A stretch of 64,000 bases of DNA from an uncultured Roseburia sp. (GTDB lineage Bacteria > Bacillota > Clostridia > Lachnospirales > Lachnospiraceae), in assembly GCA_910577925.1 (NCBI GenBank), contig CAJTOI010000013.1, forward strand, positions 26,574 to 90,573, written 5' to 3'. The position numbers were made by a program, and so were the translations under genes. Positions 7,156 to 16,102 of this stretch are shown here, one piece after another. The notes beneath the pieces are model-generated. The model had not been told where the DNA came from. It did no database searches and saw only the letters and a program-made list of their open reading frames with translations. Positions within the stretch are counted from its first letter, which is position 1. Every line of letters begins with the position of its first letter.

Positions 7156-8679
7156 ATGTTGGAAAAATATTACGGAGAAATAGAGCAGAATAAAAATGTG
7201 CGGGAGAACTTAAGCCTGATTCGCGGAGAAATCAAAGCGCAGGATAAGCTTGCGCATTTTTTTGTGCTTGCGGGAGACGGAACCCTCCTTATCAAACTGC
7301 TGGGCAGGGAGGATGCTAAGACACGCAAAAATGCGGCGCTGCTTCTGGGAGATATGGGGCTTGAAGCCGCGGCTGAGGCGCTGTGGGATGCCTACTGCGC
7401 GGAGGAAACGCTGTTTGTGAAAAGCGCATATCTGACGGCGCTCGGAAAGCTTGCGCGTCCGGAATATTTAGAGCGGTATGAGAGCCGTCTTGCCGTGCTA
7501 ACCGCCGCAGCGCCGGAGGATAGCGAGCGCAAGCATGTGACGGAAGAAATCCGTGCGCTCGAGAAGAATATCACGGCGATTCGCGGCATCAGGCGCCACA
7601 CGTTTACGGGCTTTCGCAGCGAACGTCTTCTGCTGCTTGCAGCGGGCCGCGAACAGCGGGAGGCGGTGCTCGCAGAGCTGTCCGAGAAGCTGCACGGTAC
7701 AGGGCGCGTCCACCCGCTCGGAATCCTGGTGCAGGCGAGGGACCTAAAGCCCTTTGAAAAGCTGCGCACCTACCGCGAACTGCTTTTTCCGATACGGCCT
7801 GCGGGAAAACAGGGCAGTGCGTCCGCGCATGCCGGAGAGATAAGCGGCGCTCCCGCGCAGCTCGCAGAGGCGCTCTGGACATCGGACCTGCCGCAGGCGC
7901 TCGCGGAGAGCCACAGGGAAGAGGGGCCGTTTTATTTTCGCCTGGAAATCAGAGGCAGGCTTGCCGCGGACGAAAAGAGCGTGCTCGCCCGAAAGCTTTG
8001 CGCCGAGTTAGAGCGGCTTTCCGGGCGGAGCCTTATCAATCTGGCCGGCAGCTACGAGGCGGAAATCCGGCTGGTGCAGACGAAAGACGGCGGTTACATG
8101 CCGTTTTACAAGCTGTTTACATGGAAGACACAGCGCTTCTCCTACCGGAAGCATGCGATCGCAGCGTCGGTGCACCCGGCGACGGCTGCGGCCATGATGC
8201 AGCTTGCAAAGCCTTATTTAAAAGAGGGCGCGCAGATTTTAGACCCTTTCTGCGGTGTCGGGACAATGCTTATAGAGCGCGATCTGTGTGTGCCCGCAGG
8301 GGACAAATACGGCATCGATCTGTTCGGGGACGCCGTTTTGATGGCGCGGGAAAACGCGTCTGCGGCTGGGGAGCAGATTCATTTTATCAACCGGGATTAT
8401 TTTGATTTCCGGCATGCGTATCTCTTTGACGAGATTGTCACAAATATGCCGGTGCGCGGAAAGAAGACAAAAGAGGAGATGGATGCGTTTTACGGAAGAT
8501 TTTTTAAAAAGTCGGGGGAAGTTCTGCGGCGGGGGGCGGTGCTTGTCCTTTTTTCCGTGGAGGAGGGCTTTGTGAAAAAACAGCTGCGGCTTTGCAGGGA
8601 ATACCGTCTTCTGGCCGAGCACTGTATTCGGAAGAAGGATCACTTTTATCTGTATGTCATTCAGTATCAGGGGGAGTAA
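7156..8679 (+). CDS. SAM-dependent methyltransferase with TRM11/UPF0020-like domain
   Basis: A 507-residue protein in two parts. The N-terminal 160 residues look helical and HEAT-like (KNAALLLGDMGLEAAAEALW). The C-terminal part carries the SAM-binding motif DPFCGVGT (about residues 362-369) with IDLFGDAV after it, and NMPVRG near 430 where nucleic-acid N-methyltransferases have NPPYG. This layout resembles the RlmL/TRM11 group that methylates guanines in rRNA or tRNA, but the substrate cannot be told and the NMPV variant is notable. It lies 12 bases upstream of a GGDEF-EAL gene, so the two may be cotranscribed. The start ATG 7156 follows CGGGGAAAC. Confidence 0.75.
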   Translation: MLEKYYGEIEQNKNVRENLSLIRGEIKAQDKLAHFFVLAGDGTLLIKLLGREDAKTRKNAALLLGDMGLEAAAEALWDAYCAEETLFVKSAYLTALGKLARPEYLERYESRLAVLTAAAPEDSERKHVTEEIRALEKNITAIRGIRRHTFTGFRSERLLLLAAGREQREAVLAELSEKLHGTGRVHPLGILVQARDLKPFEKLRTYRELLFPIRPAGKQGSASAHAGEISGAPAQLAEALWTSDLPQALAESHREEGPFYFRLEIRGRLAADEKSVLARKLCAELERLSGRSLINLAGSYEAEIRLVQTKDGGYMPFYKLFTWKTQRFSYRKHAIAASVHPATAAAMMQLAKPYLKEGAQILDPFCGVGTMLIERDLCVPAGDKYGIDLFGDAVLMARENASAAGEQIHFINRDYFDFRHAYLFDEIVTNMPVRGKKTKEEMDAFYGRFFKKSGEVLRRGAVLVLFSVEEGFVKKQLRLCREYRLLAEHCIRKKDHFYLYVIQYQGE

Positions 8680-8691
8680 AGGGGTAGCGGT

Positions 8692-11343
8692 ATGGCATTT
8701 TCAATCAGGGAAAAGGAAGACAGGAGAAAAAATACGGACCAGGGGCTTTTGGACGCGGCGCTGATGCAGAGTCTGCAGGATCGTTTCTGCGATGCCAATA
8801 ATGTGTACCTTGTGTGCCTGAGCAAACGCCGGGGAGTCGTCACAAAGGCATACGGCTCAAGGGAGGAGCTGGAGTATCTGCACGGGCAGGTGAATATGGA
8901 CAGGCATGTGAGGCTGATGAACAGGCTTCTCGACAGCGGAATCGAGAGTGTGCTGGAAGAACAGTGCGATGTGCCGTGGATCAAGCTGTGCGGCGTATCG
9001 ATTAAGGTCGGAGGGGAGACGGCGGCGACCTGGATTGTGATCGGCATTATGGACTGCGCGGAGGCGGATGCGCCCCGATGCGTGATGCGGACGACGCCGG
9101 AGCGGTATTACAAATCCCTGGAATTTTTAGAGACGCTTTCCAAGCAGATGTTTGCGGTGAAGATGGAAGAGATGATCGCGCAGGAGGCATTTCAAAAGAG
9201 CCGGGAATCCGAGACTCAGATGGAAGCGGAGCTGCACCGCAACGAGGTTATGACATCCATTGTAAAAATGCTGGAGTCCGAGAAGAGCTTTGACGTGATT
9301 GTCAATGCAATCTTAAAGGATGTGTGCGAATATATGGATATCTCCGGCGGGGCGCTGCTTCAGGCGGACAAATCGGAGCGGTTTGTGGACATGATATGCG
9401 AGTATGCCGAACCCGGAATAATGCCCGCGGCCGAGCACTGGAAACAGGTTCCGATCGGATACGTTCCGTTTTTTAACGGAAAGCCGTATATGATTTCCGC
9501 GGATTCGATGATGCCGGACGAGTTTCGGGAATTTTTCGAACAGGAAAGGATTCAGGCGGGAATCTTTCTGCCGATTGACGTAAACGGGCAGATGAGTATG
9601 TATCTGTGCTTTTTTGAGAAGATGAAGACGCGCATCTGGGATGTGGCGGATATCAAGTTCGTCAATGACGTGAAGCGCATTATCCAGAGCATTCTGCTCA
9701 AGCGTATCGCGAAAAGTTCACTGGCGAGCTCGTATGCGTCGCTCGAGGCGATTCTCGAGAATGTGGGCTGCGGGATCTATGTGAAGGACCCGCGGACCGA
9801 GGCGATTCTGTACACGAACCAGCGTTTTCGGGATTCGTTTTTGGGCAGCGTGGAGGGAAGCGCCTTAGAGCGGTATCTCAACGATGCGCTCACCGAGCAG
9901 GGAAGCGCGTATTTTCAGGAGATATACGACGAAAAGGGAGAGCGGTGGTTTGACTTCCAGCGCACGAAAATCACCTGGGTGGACGGACGGATCGTGGTGC
10001 TGGGCACATTGTATGACGTGACGGACAAGAAACTGTACCAGAAGAGAATCGAGCGTCAGGCGAACAATGATTTCCTCACCGGCCTGTATAACCGTATGCG
10101 CTGCGAGCAGGATCTCGCGCGCTGCATTGCGCATGCGAAGAAGGCGGGCGGCGAGGGCGCGCTGTTTTACCTGGATTTGGACGATTTCAAGCATATCAAT
10201 GACGGCCTCGGGCATTCTTACGGGGATGCGCTTTTGAAGACGATTTCCGAGAGCCTGCAGCGGATTCCCGGTGTGAAAAACAACTGCTACCGCATGGGAG
10301 GAGACGAGTTTATCATTATATTGCCGCACGGGCAGCATTCGCTCCTGCAGCGGGTTCTGGAGGAGATTCAGGCGCTGTTTACAAAGCCCTGGCCGATACG
10401 CGACACTGAGTATTACTGCACGATGAGTATGGGCGTGGTGCAGTTTCCCTCGGACGGGGACACGGTGGAAGATTTGATTCAGAAAGCCGATATTGCGATG
10501 TATGAGGCCAAATGCGAGGGGAAGAACCGCGTCGCTTACTATAATGACAAAGGAGAGTCCGGCTCTTTTAGACGGCTTGATCTGGAGAAAAATATGCGCA
10601 ATGCGACGAAGCAGTCCTGCGAGGAATTTGAAGTGGTCTACCAGCCGATTGTGGATGTGACAAAGCCGGGGAGTCCCTGTGTGGGTGCGGAGGCTCTTCT
10701 GCGCTGGAATTCAAAAGAGCTCGGGCTGATTTCCCCGTCGGATTTCGTGCCGCTTGCGGAATATCTGGGGCTGGTTAACCCGATCGGCGATTTTGTGCTG
10801 CACACGGCCTGCAGAAGCTGTAAACACTGGAATGATCTGGGGCGCCCGGATTACAAGGTGAACGTCAATCTGTCCGTGGTGCAGCTGCTGCAGAACGACA
10901 TTGTGGAAAAGATCCGGGCCGCGGTTGCGGAGAGCAGGATTTTTCCGTCCAATCTCACGGTGGAGGTGACGGAGAGCCTGGCGATCAATGATATGGACCG
11001 GATGAAGCAGATTCTTGGGGATATCCGAAGCATCGGGGTGAATGTGGCGCTCGATGATTTCGGGACCGGGTACTCTTCGCTCAGGCATATCCGGGAGATG
11101 CCGATTGACGTGATTAAGATTGACCAGTGCTTTATTGCGGATATCGGGTCGGACGAATTTTCCGATGCGTTTGTGAAGATGGTTGCGGAGCTGGCAAATG
11201 CGATTGGGGTCAAAGTCTGCGTCGAGGGCGTGGAGACGGAGGCGCAGTACCGGGCGGTGGCGAAGACGAAAATTCAGCTGGTGCAGGGCTTTTATTTCGG
11301 AAAACCGATGCATTTGAAGGAGTTTGATGAGGCATATCTGTAG
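8692..11343 (+). CDS. GGDEF-EAL cyclic-di-GMP turnover protein with GAF and PAS domains
   Basis: An 883-residue cytosolic protein with no membrane helix. After an N-terminal region come a GAF-like domain (about 190-340), a PAS-like domain (about 355-455), a GGDEF domain (MGGDEF near residue 537) and an EAL domain (about 645-883). The EAL domain keeps EALLRW, VEVTESLAI, DDFGTGYSSL, KIDQCF and VEGVET, which include the metal-binding residues. Both catalytic domains look intact, so the protein could make and break c-di-GMP. There is no RxxD inhibitory site before GGDEF. A strong promoter for tRNAs follows at once. It may influence the pilus genes downstream through PilB or PilZ (inference). Confidence 0.93.
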   Translation: MAFSIREKEDRRKNTDQGLLDAALMQSLQDRFCDANNVYLVCLSKRRGVVTKAYGSREELEYLHGQVNMDRHVRLMNRLLDSGIESVLEEQCDVPWIKLCGVSIKVGGETAATWIVIGIMDCAEADAPRCVMRTTPERYYKSLEFLETLSKQMFAVKMEEMIAQEAFQKSRESETQMEAELHRNEVMTSIVKMLESEKSFDVIVNAILKDVCEYMDISGGALLQADKSERFVDMICEYAEPGIMPAAEHWKQVPIGYVPFFNGKPYMISADSMMPDEFREFFEQERIQAGIFLPIDVNGQMSMYLCFFEKMKTRIWDVADIKFVNDVKRIIQSILLKRIAKSSLASSYASLEAILENVGCGIYVKDPRTEAILYTNQRFRDSFLGSVEGSALERYLNDALTEQGSAYFQEIYDEKGERWFDFQRTKITWVDGRIVVLGTLYDVTDKKLYQKRIERQANNDFLTGLYNRMRCEQDLARCIAHAKKAGGEGALFYLDLDDFKHINDGLGHSYGDALLKTISESLQRIPGVKNNCYRMGGDEFIIILPHGQHSLLQRVLEEIQALFTKPWPIRDTEYYCTMSMGVVQFPSDGDTVEDLIQKADIAMYEAKCEGKNRVAYYNDKGESGSFRRLDLEKNMRNATKQSCEEFEVVYQPIVDVTKPGSPCVGAEALLRWNSKELGLISPSDFVPLAEYLGLVNPIGDFVLHTACRSCKHWNDLGRPDYKVNVNLSVVQLLQNDIVEKIRAAVAESRIFPSNLTVEVTESLAINDMDRMKQILGDIRSIGVNVALDDFGTGYSSLRHIREMPIDVIKIDQCFIADIGSDEFSDAFVKMVAELANAIGVKVCVEGVETEAQYRAVAKTKIQLVQGFYFGKPMHLKEFDEAYL

Positions 11344-11391
11344 CCGGAAGGACGATATATGTAAAATTTAGAATTTTTTTGAAAATATCCA

Positions 11392-11420
11392 TTGACAATT
11401 CGGAAACGGTTTGTTATTAT
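11392..11420 (+). promoter_or_regulatory. Promoter of the tRNA-Leu pair
   Basis: TTGACA (11392-11397) and TATTAT (11415-11420) with a 17-base spacer, about 30 bases before the first tRNA. Confidence 0.8.
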
Positions 11421-11450
11421 AAACGAGTCGTCACGAAAAGTGATTGAAAT

Positions 11451-11534
11451 GCGGAAGTGTCGGAACTGGCAGACGAGCAAGACTAAGGATCTTGTGATGG
11501 TTACATCGTGTGGGTTCAAGTCCCATCTTCCGCA
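11451..11534 (+). tRNA. tRNA-Leu (anticodon AAG)
   Basis: Acceptor arms GCGGAAG and CTTCCGC pair perfectly with discriminator A. The anticodon stem CAAGA/TCTTG encloses the loop CTAAGGA, giving anticodon AAG, aligned position by position with the CAG of the next tRNA. A long variable arm (about TGATGGTTACATC) and GGTTCAAGTCC confirm a class II leucine tRNA of 84 bases. CCA is not encoded. Confidence 0.93.
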
Positions 11535-11559
11535 TTCAACAGTAGCGGTGACGGAATAT

Positions 11560-11643
11560 GCAGGAGTGGCGGAATTGGCAGACGCGCAGGCTTCAGGTGC
11601 CTGTGGCAGCAATGTCGTGTGGGTTCAAGTCCCATCTCCTGCA
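11560..11643 (+). tRNA. tRNA-Leu (anticodon CAG)
   Basis: Acceptor arms GCAGGAG and CTCCTGC pair, with discriminator A. The anticodon stem CAGGC/GCCTG encloses TTCAGGT, giving anticodon CAG. It has a long variable arm and an 84-base length, and is very similar to the preceding tRNA in the D and T arms. CCA is not encoded. The two tRNAs share one promoter. Confidence 0.95.
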
Positions 11644-11664
11644 TTTTTTATTGCGTAAAATGAG

Positions 11665-11700
11665 TGCCATAAGTTGTCTTCGGACGGCTTATGGCATTTT
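11665..11700 (+). terminator. Terminator of the tRNA operon with UUCG loop
   Basis: TGCCATAAG and CTTATGGCA, continued inward through two G-U pairs and GTC/GAC, form a 14-pair stem closed by a TTCG tetraloop and followed by TTTT. The stretch from here to 11858 is A-rich and holds no gene or clear promoter that I can see. Confidence 0.85.
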
Positions 11701-11858
11701 GCATGAGCTCCTTTTTGCGCTGCCGTACTGGAAAAACGAAAAAAATGAAAGAAAAATCAAAAAAATAAAGGAAATACAAAAAGAACGCCGAATTATAGAA
11801 ATGAGATATTGTTTTGGATGACTATATGATTCGGCAGTCACAGACGAGGAGAAGACAG

Positions 11859-12872
11859 ATGTCAATACGGGAAGAAATGGAAGCGATGGAGCAGGAGACG
11901 CTGAGCCCTCATGCCACGCTGAGTGTCAACTCGAGGGGGAGGGACCGGGAGGAGGAAGAGTGCGATATCCGGCCGGTGTTCCAGAGGGACAGGGATCGTA
12001 TTCTGCACTGCAAGGCATTTCGTCGATTGAAAAATAAGACACAGGTGTTTCTCACACCGAAAGGAGATCATTACCGCACGAGACTTTCCCACACGCTTGA
12101 GGTGTCGCAGAATGCGCGGACCATCGCAAAAGCGCTGCGGCTGAACGAGGATCTGGTCGAGGCGATTGCGCTCGGACACGATATGGGGCATACGCCGTTT
12201 GGACATGCGGGAGAGTTTGTGTTAAATGAGGTCTCATCCGTCGGGTTTCGGCACAATGAGCAGAGTGTCCGCATTGTGGAACAGCTCGAGAAGGACGGGA
12301 AGGGTCTGAACCTGACCTGGGAGGTGCGGGACGGCATTTTAAACCACCAGTCGCGCTCGGTGCCTCACACGCTCGAGGGAAAGATCGTCCGGCTTTCCGA
12401 CAAGATCGCCTATGTCAATCACGACATTGACGACGCAATCCGGGCGCATGTCCTGCGGGAGGAGGATATTCCGAAGGAACTGCGCCGCACGCTGGGCGAT
12501 AACACCAGAAAGCGTCTGAACACGCTGATACATAATATTATCAAAAACAGCAGGGACAGGGATGACATTGCGATGTCGAAAGAGGTGGAAGAGGCGATGT
12601 TTGACCTGCGGAAGTTTATGTTTCAGAATGTCTACCAGAATCCGACCGCCAAAGGGGAAGAAGTCAAGGCAAAAGCCATGCTCAGACAGCTCTTTTATTT
12701 TTATATGGACCACGCGGCGTATCTGCCGGAGAAATTTCTGCGCATGATGGAGCAGGGGGAGAGCAAAGAGCGGGTTGTCTGTGATTATATCGCGGGGATG
12801 ACGGACCAGTACGCCATCACGAAATTCAGCGAATATTTTATGCCGCAGGCCTGGCAGGTAGACGGATATTGA
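11859..12872 (+). CDS. dgt: dGTP triphosphohydrolase-like HD-domain protein
   Basis: A 337-residue HD phosphohydrolase of the dGTPase family. Motifs are FQRDRDRILHCKAFRRLKNK, the metal-binding RTRLSHTLEVSQ, then GHDMGHTPFGH and DKIAYVNHDIDDA. It is expected to hydrolyse dGTP or other dNTPs to the nucleoside and triphosphate. I chose ATG 11859 (MSIREEMEAME) because GAGGAG lies 8-9 bases upstream; a longer frame opens at 11814. It is first in the dgt-dnaG-rpoD order seen in many Clostridia. The last codons (AWQVDGY) and its stop lie in the first copy of a 62-bp tandem repeat. Confidence 0.93.
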   Translation: MSIREEMEAMEQETLSPHATLSVNSRGRDREEEECDIRPVFQRDRDRILHCKAFRRLKNKTQVFLTPKGDHYRTRLSHTLEVSQNARTIAKALRLNEDLVEAIALGHDMGHTPFGHAGEFVLNEVSSVGFRHNEQSVRIVEQLEKDGKGLNLTWEVRDGILNHQSRSVPHTLEGKIVRLSDKIAYVNHDIDDAIRAHVLREEDIPKELRRTLGDNTRKRLNTLIHNIIKNSRDRDDIAMSKEVEEAMFDLRKFMFQNVYQNPTAKGEEVKAKAMLRQLFYFYMDHAAYLPEKFLRMMEQGESKERVVCDYIAGMTDQYAITKFSEYFMPQAWQVDGY

Positions 12873-12995
12873 GTGGGATACGTTGGAGCCGGGCCTGCGG
12901 CGTTCGCAGAGCCTGGCAGGTAGACGGATATTGAGGGGGATACGTTGGGGCCGGGCCTGCGGCGTTCGCAGAGCCTGGCAGGTAGACGGATATTA
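12849..12995. repeat. 62-bp tandem repeat between dgt and dnaG
   Basis: The sequence beginning GCCTGGCAGGTAGACGG recurs at 12849, 12911 and 12973, an exact 62-base period, with two full copies and a third of about 23 bases. Copies differ at only a few positions. The first overlaps the last seven codons of dgt, so the repeat probably arose by tandem duplication of the gene end. Each full unit contains CTGCG...CGCAG, able to form a small hairpin. Confidence 0.95.
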
Positions 12996-13018
12996 ACGAG
13001 TGCAAGGAGCGATAGAGA

Positions 13019-14872
13019 ATGCCGTATTTTTCAGATGAAATCATAGAGGAGGTGCGCTCCCGCAGCGATATCGTGGATGTGATCTCGCAGTATGTGCGTC
13101 TTGCGAGGAAGGGAAGTACTTATTTCGGTCTGTGTCCGTTCCACAATGAGAAGACGGGGTCGTTTTCCGTATCGCCGAATAAGCAGATGTATTACTGTTT
13201 CGGGTGCGGCGCCGGCGGAAATGTGTTTACGTTTCTGATGCAATATGAGAATTTTACGTTCGGGGAGGCGATGGAAACACTCGCGGAGCGCGCCGGGGTG
13301 GAACTGCCCAAGCAGGAGCAGAGCCAGGCGCAGCGGATGGAAGCGGACAGGCGTGCGAGGCTTCTTGAGATACAGAAAGAGGCGGCAAAATATTTTTTTA
13401 TGCTGCTGCGCAGTGAGCGCGGGACGCAGGCGCTCTCCTATTTTCGGAAGCGCGGGCTGTCGGACGAGACCGTCCGGAAATTCGGGCTGGGCTATTCGGA
13501 CCAGTACAGTGACGACCTGTACCGCTATCTGCGGCAGAAGGGATATGAGGACGAGATTTTAAAAGACTCCGGTCTGATTTCGATTGACGAGCGGCGCGGC
13601 GGCCATGACAAGTTCTGGAACCGGGCGATGTTCCCGATTATGGATGTGCGCGGAAAAGTAATCGGTTTCGGCGGCCGCGTGATGGGCGAGGGAGAGCCGA
13701 AGTATCTGAACTCCCCGGAGACCAGAATATTTGACAAGAGCCGGAACCTGTACGGGCTGCATCTGGCGCGGAGCACGAAAAAGCAGCAGCTGCTGCTGTG
13801 CGAGGGGTACATGGATGTCATAGCGCTGCATCAGGCCGGATTTGACAATGCGGTAGCCTCGCTCGGGACTTCGCTTACGAACGGTCATGCGAACCTGCTG
13901 CGGCGCTATACGAAGGAGGTTTATCTGACCTATGACAGTGACGGCGCCGGGGTGAAAGCCGCGCTCCGCGCGATCCCCATTTTAAAAGAGGCCGGGATAA
14001 CCGCAAAGATTATCAATATGCAGCCGTATAAGGACCCCGACGAGTTTATCAAGGCGCTCGGGGCAGAGGCTTATCAGGAGCGCATCGACAATGCGGAAAA
14101 CAGCTTTATGTTTGAGCTGCGGATTTTGGAAAAGCAGTATGATATGCAGGATCCGGAGGGAAAGACAGCGTTTTACAACGAAGCGGCCAAAAAACTCTGC
14201 GGGTTTACCGAAAAGCTCGAGCGGGATAATTATATCGATGCCGTGGCGAGAAAATACATGCTTGCGGCGGAGGATCTGCGGAAGCTTGTAAATCGGACGG
14301 GAATGCAGATCGGGCTTGCGAAAGAGGTGCGCGGAGGCGGGCAGGGCAGCGGGGACGCTGCGGCAGCGGGAGGCATGCGGCCGGAGACCGGCGGCGCGAA
14401 CAGAGGGCGAAAGCGCGGGGATGGTATGCGGCAGTCTCAGAAGCTGCTGCTTACATGGCTCATTGAAGCCCCCGTTCTGTTTGAAAAAATCGGCAGATAT
14501 ATCACGCCGGAGGATTTCACGGAGGAACTGTACGGCAGAGTGGCGGAACAGCTTTTTGCGCAGTATCAAAACACCGGTGAGGTCAATCCTGCAAGAATTG
14601 TCAGCATGTTTGAAAATGAGGAAGAACAGCGCGAAATCGCGGAGCTTTTTAACGCCAGGATTCATGAAGTGGAGACAAAAGAAGACAGGGAAAAGGCGCT
14701 GCGGGAAACGATCGTCCGCGTGAAGGAGAACGGGATCAAATGCCGCGGGGACGCTCTGGATCCTGCGGATATGGAGGGATTGATGAAGCTGGTGCAGGAA
14801 AAGAAGGCGCTGGAGGAGCTGAAGAAACTGCATATTGTGATGGATGAAATACCAGATTTAAGGACAAAATAG
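13019..14872 (+). CDS. dnaG: DNA primase
   Basis: A 617-residue bacterial primase that makes RNA primers at the replication fork. The zinc-binding domain has CPFHNEKTGS and CFGCGAGG (about residues 40-66, a C-H-C-C site). The RNA polymerase core and TOPRIM fold follow, with LCEGYMDVIALHQAG and the metal-binding YDSDGAG near residue 310. A Gly-rich linker (about 440-470) separates the C-terminal helicase-interacting domain. The start ATG 13019 has AAGGAG upstream. It is followed by rpoD after 27 bases, the classic macromolecular synthesis operon arrangement. Confidence 0.97.
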   Translation: MPYFSDEIIEEVRSRSDIVDVISQYVRLARKGSTYFGLCPFHNEKTGSFSVSPNKQMYYCFGCGAGGNVFTFLMQYENFTFGEAMETLAERAGVELPKQEQSQAQRMEADRRARLLEIQKEAAKYFFMLLRSERGTQALSYFRKRGLSDETVRKFGLGYSDQYSDDLYRYLRQKGYEDEILKDSGLISIDERRGGHDKFWNRAMFPIMDVRGKVIGFGGRVMGEGEPKYLNSPETRIFDKSRNLYGLHLARSTKKQQLLLCEGYMDVIALHQAGFDNAVASLGTSLTNGHANLLRRYTKEVYLTYDSDGAGVKAALRAIPILKEAGITAKIINMQPYKDPDEFIKALGAEAYQERIDNAENSFMFELRILEKQYDMQDPEGKTAFYNEAAKKLCGFTEKLERDNYIDAVARKYMLAAEDLRKLVNRTGMQIGLAKEVRGGGQGSGDAAAAGGMRPETGGANRGRKRGDGMRQSQKLLLTWLIEAPVLFEKIGRYITPEDFTEELYGRVAEQLFAQYQNTGEVNPARIVSMFENEEEQREIAELFNARIHEVETKEDREKALRETIVRVKENGIKCRGDALDPADMEGLMKLVQEKKALEELKKLHIVMDEIPDLRTK

Positions 14873-14899
14873 TAACGAACTATGAGAGGATGAAATAAA

Positions 14900-16099
14900 A
14901 TGGCAAAAAAGAAAGAAAACGGCGCAGAAAATTTAGACATTTTAAAGGGGAGAACCGAGGAAAATGTCGGTACGGCGGAGGATATGACGGACAATAATTC
15001 CATAGAAAAATTTCAGGAAAAATTAAAAGAACTCCTTGCCATGGCAAAAAAGAAAAAAAATATGCTGGAATATCAGGAAATCAGCGATTTTTTCTCGGAT
15101 ATGAATCTTGACGCAGAGCGTTTTGACAGAATCCTTGAATTTCTTGAGACCAATAATATCGATGTTCTGCGTATTACCGATGATGATGTGGACGACGAGA
15201 TGCTTCTTGAGGTGGAGGAGGAAGAGGAGATCGAGGTGGAAAAAATCGACCTCTCTGTTCCCGACGGCGTTTCCATCGAAGATCCCGTGCGCATGTATCT
15301 GAAAGAAATCGGTAAAGTTCCGCTGCTTTCCGCAGAAGAGGAGATTGAGCTTGCAAAGCGCATGGAGCTGGGCGATCAGGATGCAAAGAAACGTCTCGCG
15401 GAGGCGAATCTGCGTCTTGTCGTGAGCATCGCAAAGCGCTATGTGGGGCGCGGTATGCTGTTTTTGGATCTGATTCAGGAGGGAAATCTGGGACTGATTA
15501 AGGCGGTGGAGAAGTTCGATTACCGCAAGGGGTATAAATTTTCGACGTATGCGACCTGGTGGATCCGCCAGGCGATCACAAGGGCGATTGCGGACCAGGC
15601 GCGCACCATCCGCATTCCGGTGCATATGGTCGAGACCATCAACAAACTGATCCGCGTCAGCAGACAGCTGCTGCAGGAGCTCGGACGCGAGCCGAGCCCG
15701 GAGGAGATTGCGGCGGAGATGAGTATGCCGGTGGAACGTGTGCGTGAGATTTTAAAGATTTCTCAGGAGCCGGTTTCTCTCGAGACGCCGATCGGCGAGG
15801 AGGAGGACAGCCATCTCGGAGATTTCATTCAGGATGACAACGTGCCGGTCCCGGCGGATGCGGCGGCATTTACGCTGTTAAAAGAGCAGCTTGAGGAGGT
15901 GCTCGGCACGCTGACCGAGCGGGAGCAGAAAGTGCTTACGCTCCGCTTCGGACTTGAGGACGGACGGGCGCGGACGTTAGAGGAAGTGGGGAAGGAATTT
16001 AACGTTACCCGCGAGCGCATCCGCCAGATTGAAGCGAAAGCGCTGCGCAAGCTGCGTCATCCGAGCCGAAGCCGCAAGCTCAAGGATTATCTGGAGTAA
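14900..16099 (+). CDS. rpoD: Primary sigma factor (sigma-70/SigA)
   Basis: A 399-residue housekeeping sigma factor. Region 1.2 is at DPVRMYLKEIG, region 2 at NLRLVVSIAKRYVGRGM and FDYRKGYKFSTYATWWIRQA, and region 4 ends in the -35-reading helix VTRERIRQIEAKALRKLR. It is short at the N-terminus, as in Firmicutes, with an acidic stretch of EEEEEIE type before region 1.2. The promoters listed in this window (TTGACA/TATAAT with 17 bases) are of the kind it reads. It follows dnaG and overlaps closely with trmK (3 bases apart). Confidence 0.98.
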   Translation: MAKKKENGAENLDILKGRTEENVGTAEDMTDNNSIEKFQEKLKELLAMAKKKKNMLEYQEISDFFSDMNLDAERFDRILEFLETNNIDVLRITDDDVDDEMLLEVEEEEEIEVEKIDLSVPDGVSIEDPVRMYLKEIGKVPLLSAEEEIELAKRMELGDQDAKKRLAEANLRLVVSIAKRYVGRGMLFLDLIQEGNLGLIKAVEKFDYRKGYKFSTYATWWIRQAITRAIADQARTIRIPVHMVETINKLIRVSRQLLQELGREPSPEEIAAEMSMPVERVREILKISQEPVSLETPIGEEEDSHLGDFIQDDNVPVPADAAAFTLLKEQLEEVLGTLTEREQKVLTLRFGLEDGRARTLEEVGKEFNVTRERIRQIEAKALRKLRHPSRSRKLKDYLE

Positions 16100-16102
16100 G
16101 AT

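Noticed and set aside
12849..12995. CRISPR array
   Set aside because: The units are directly abutting with no unique spacers, and there are no cas genes in the window.
12838..13044. Minus-strand frame with a repeated peptide over the 62-bp repeat
   Set aside because: The peptide repeat is only the tandem DNA repeat read backwards; no start signals.
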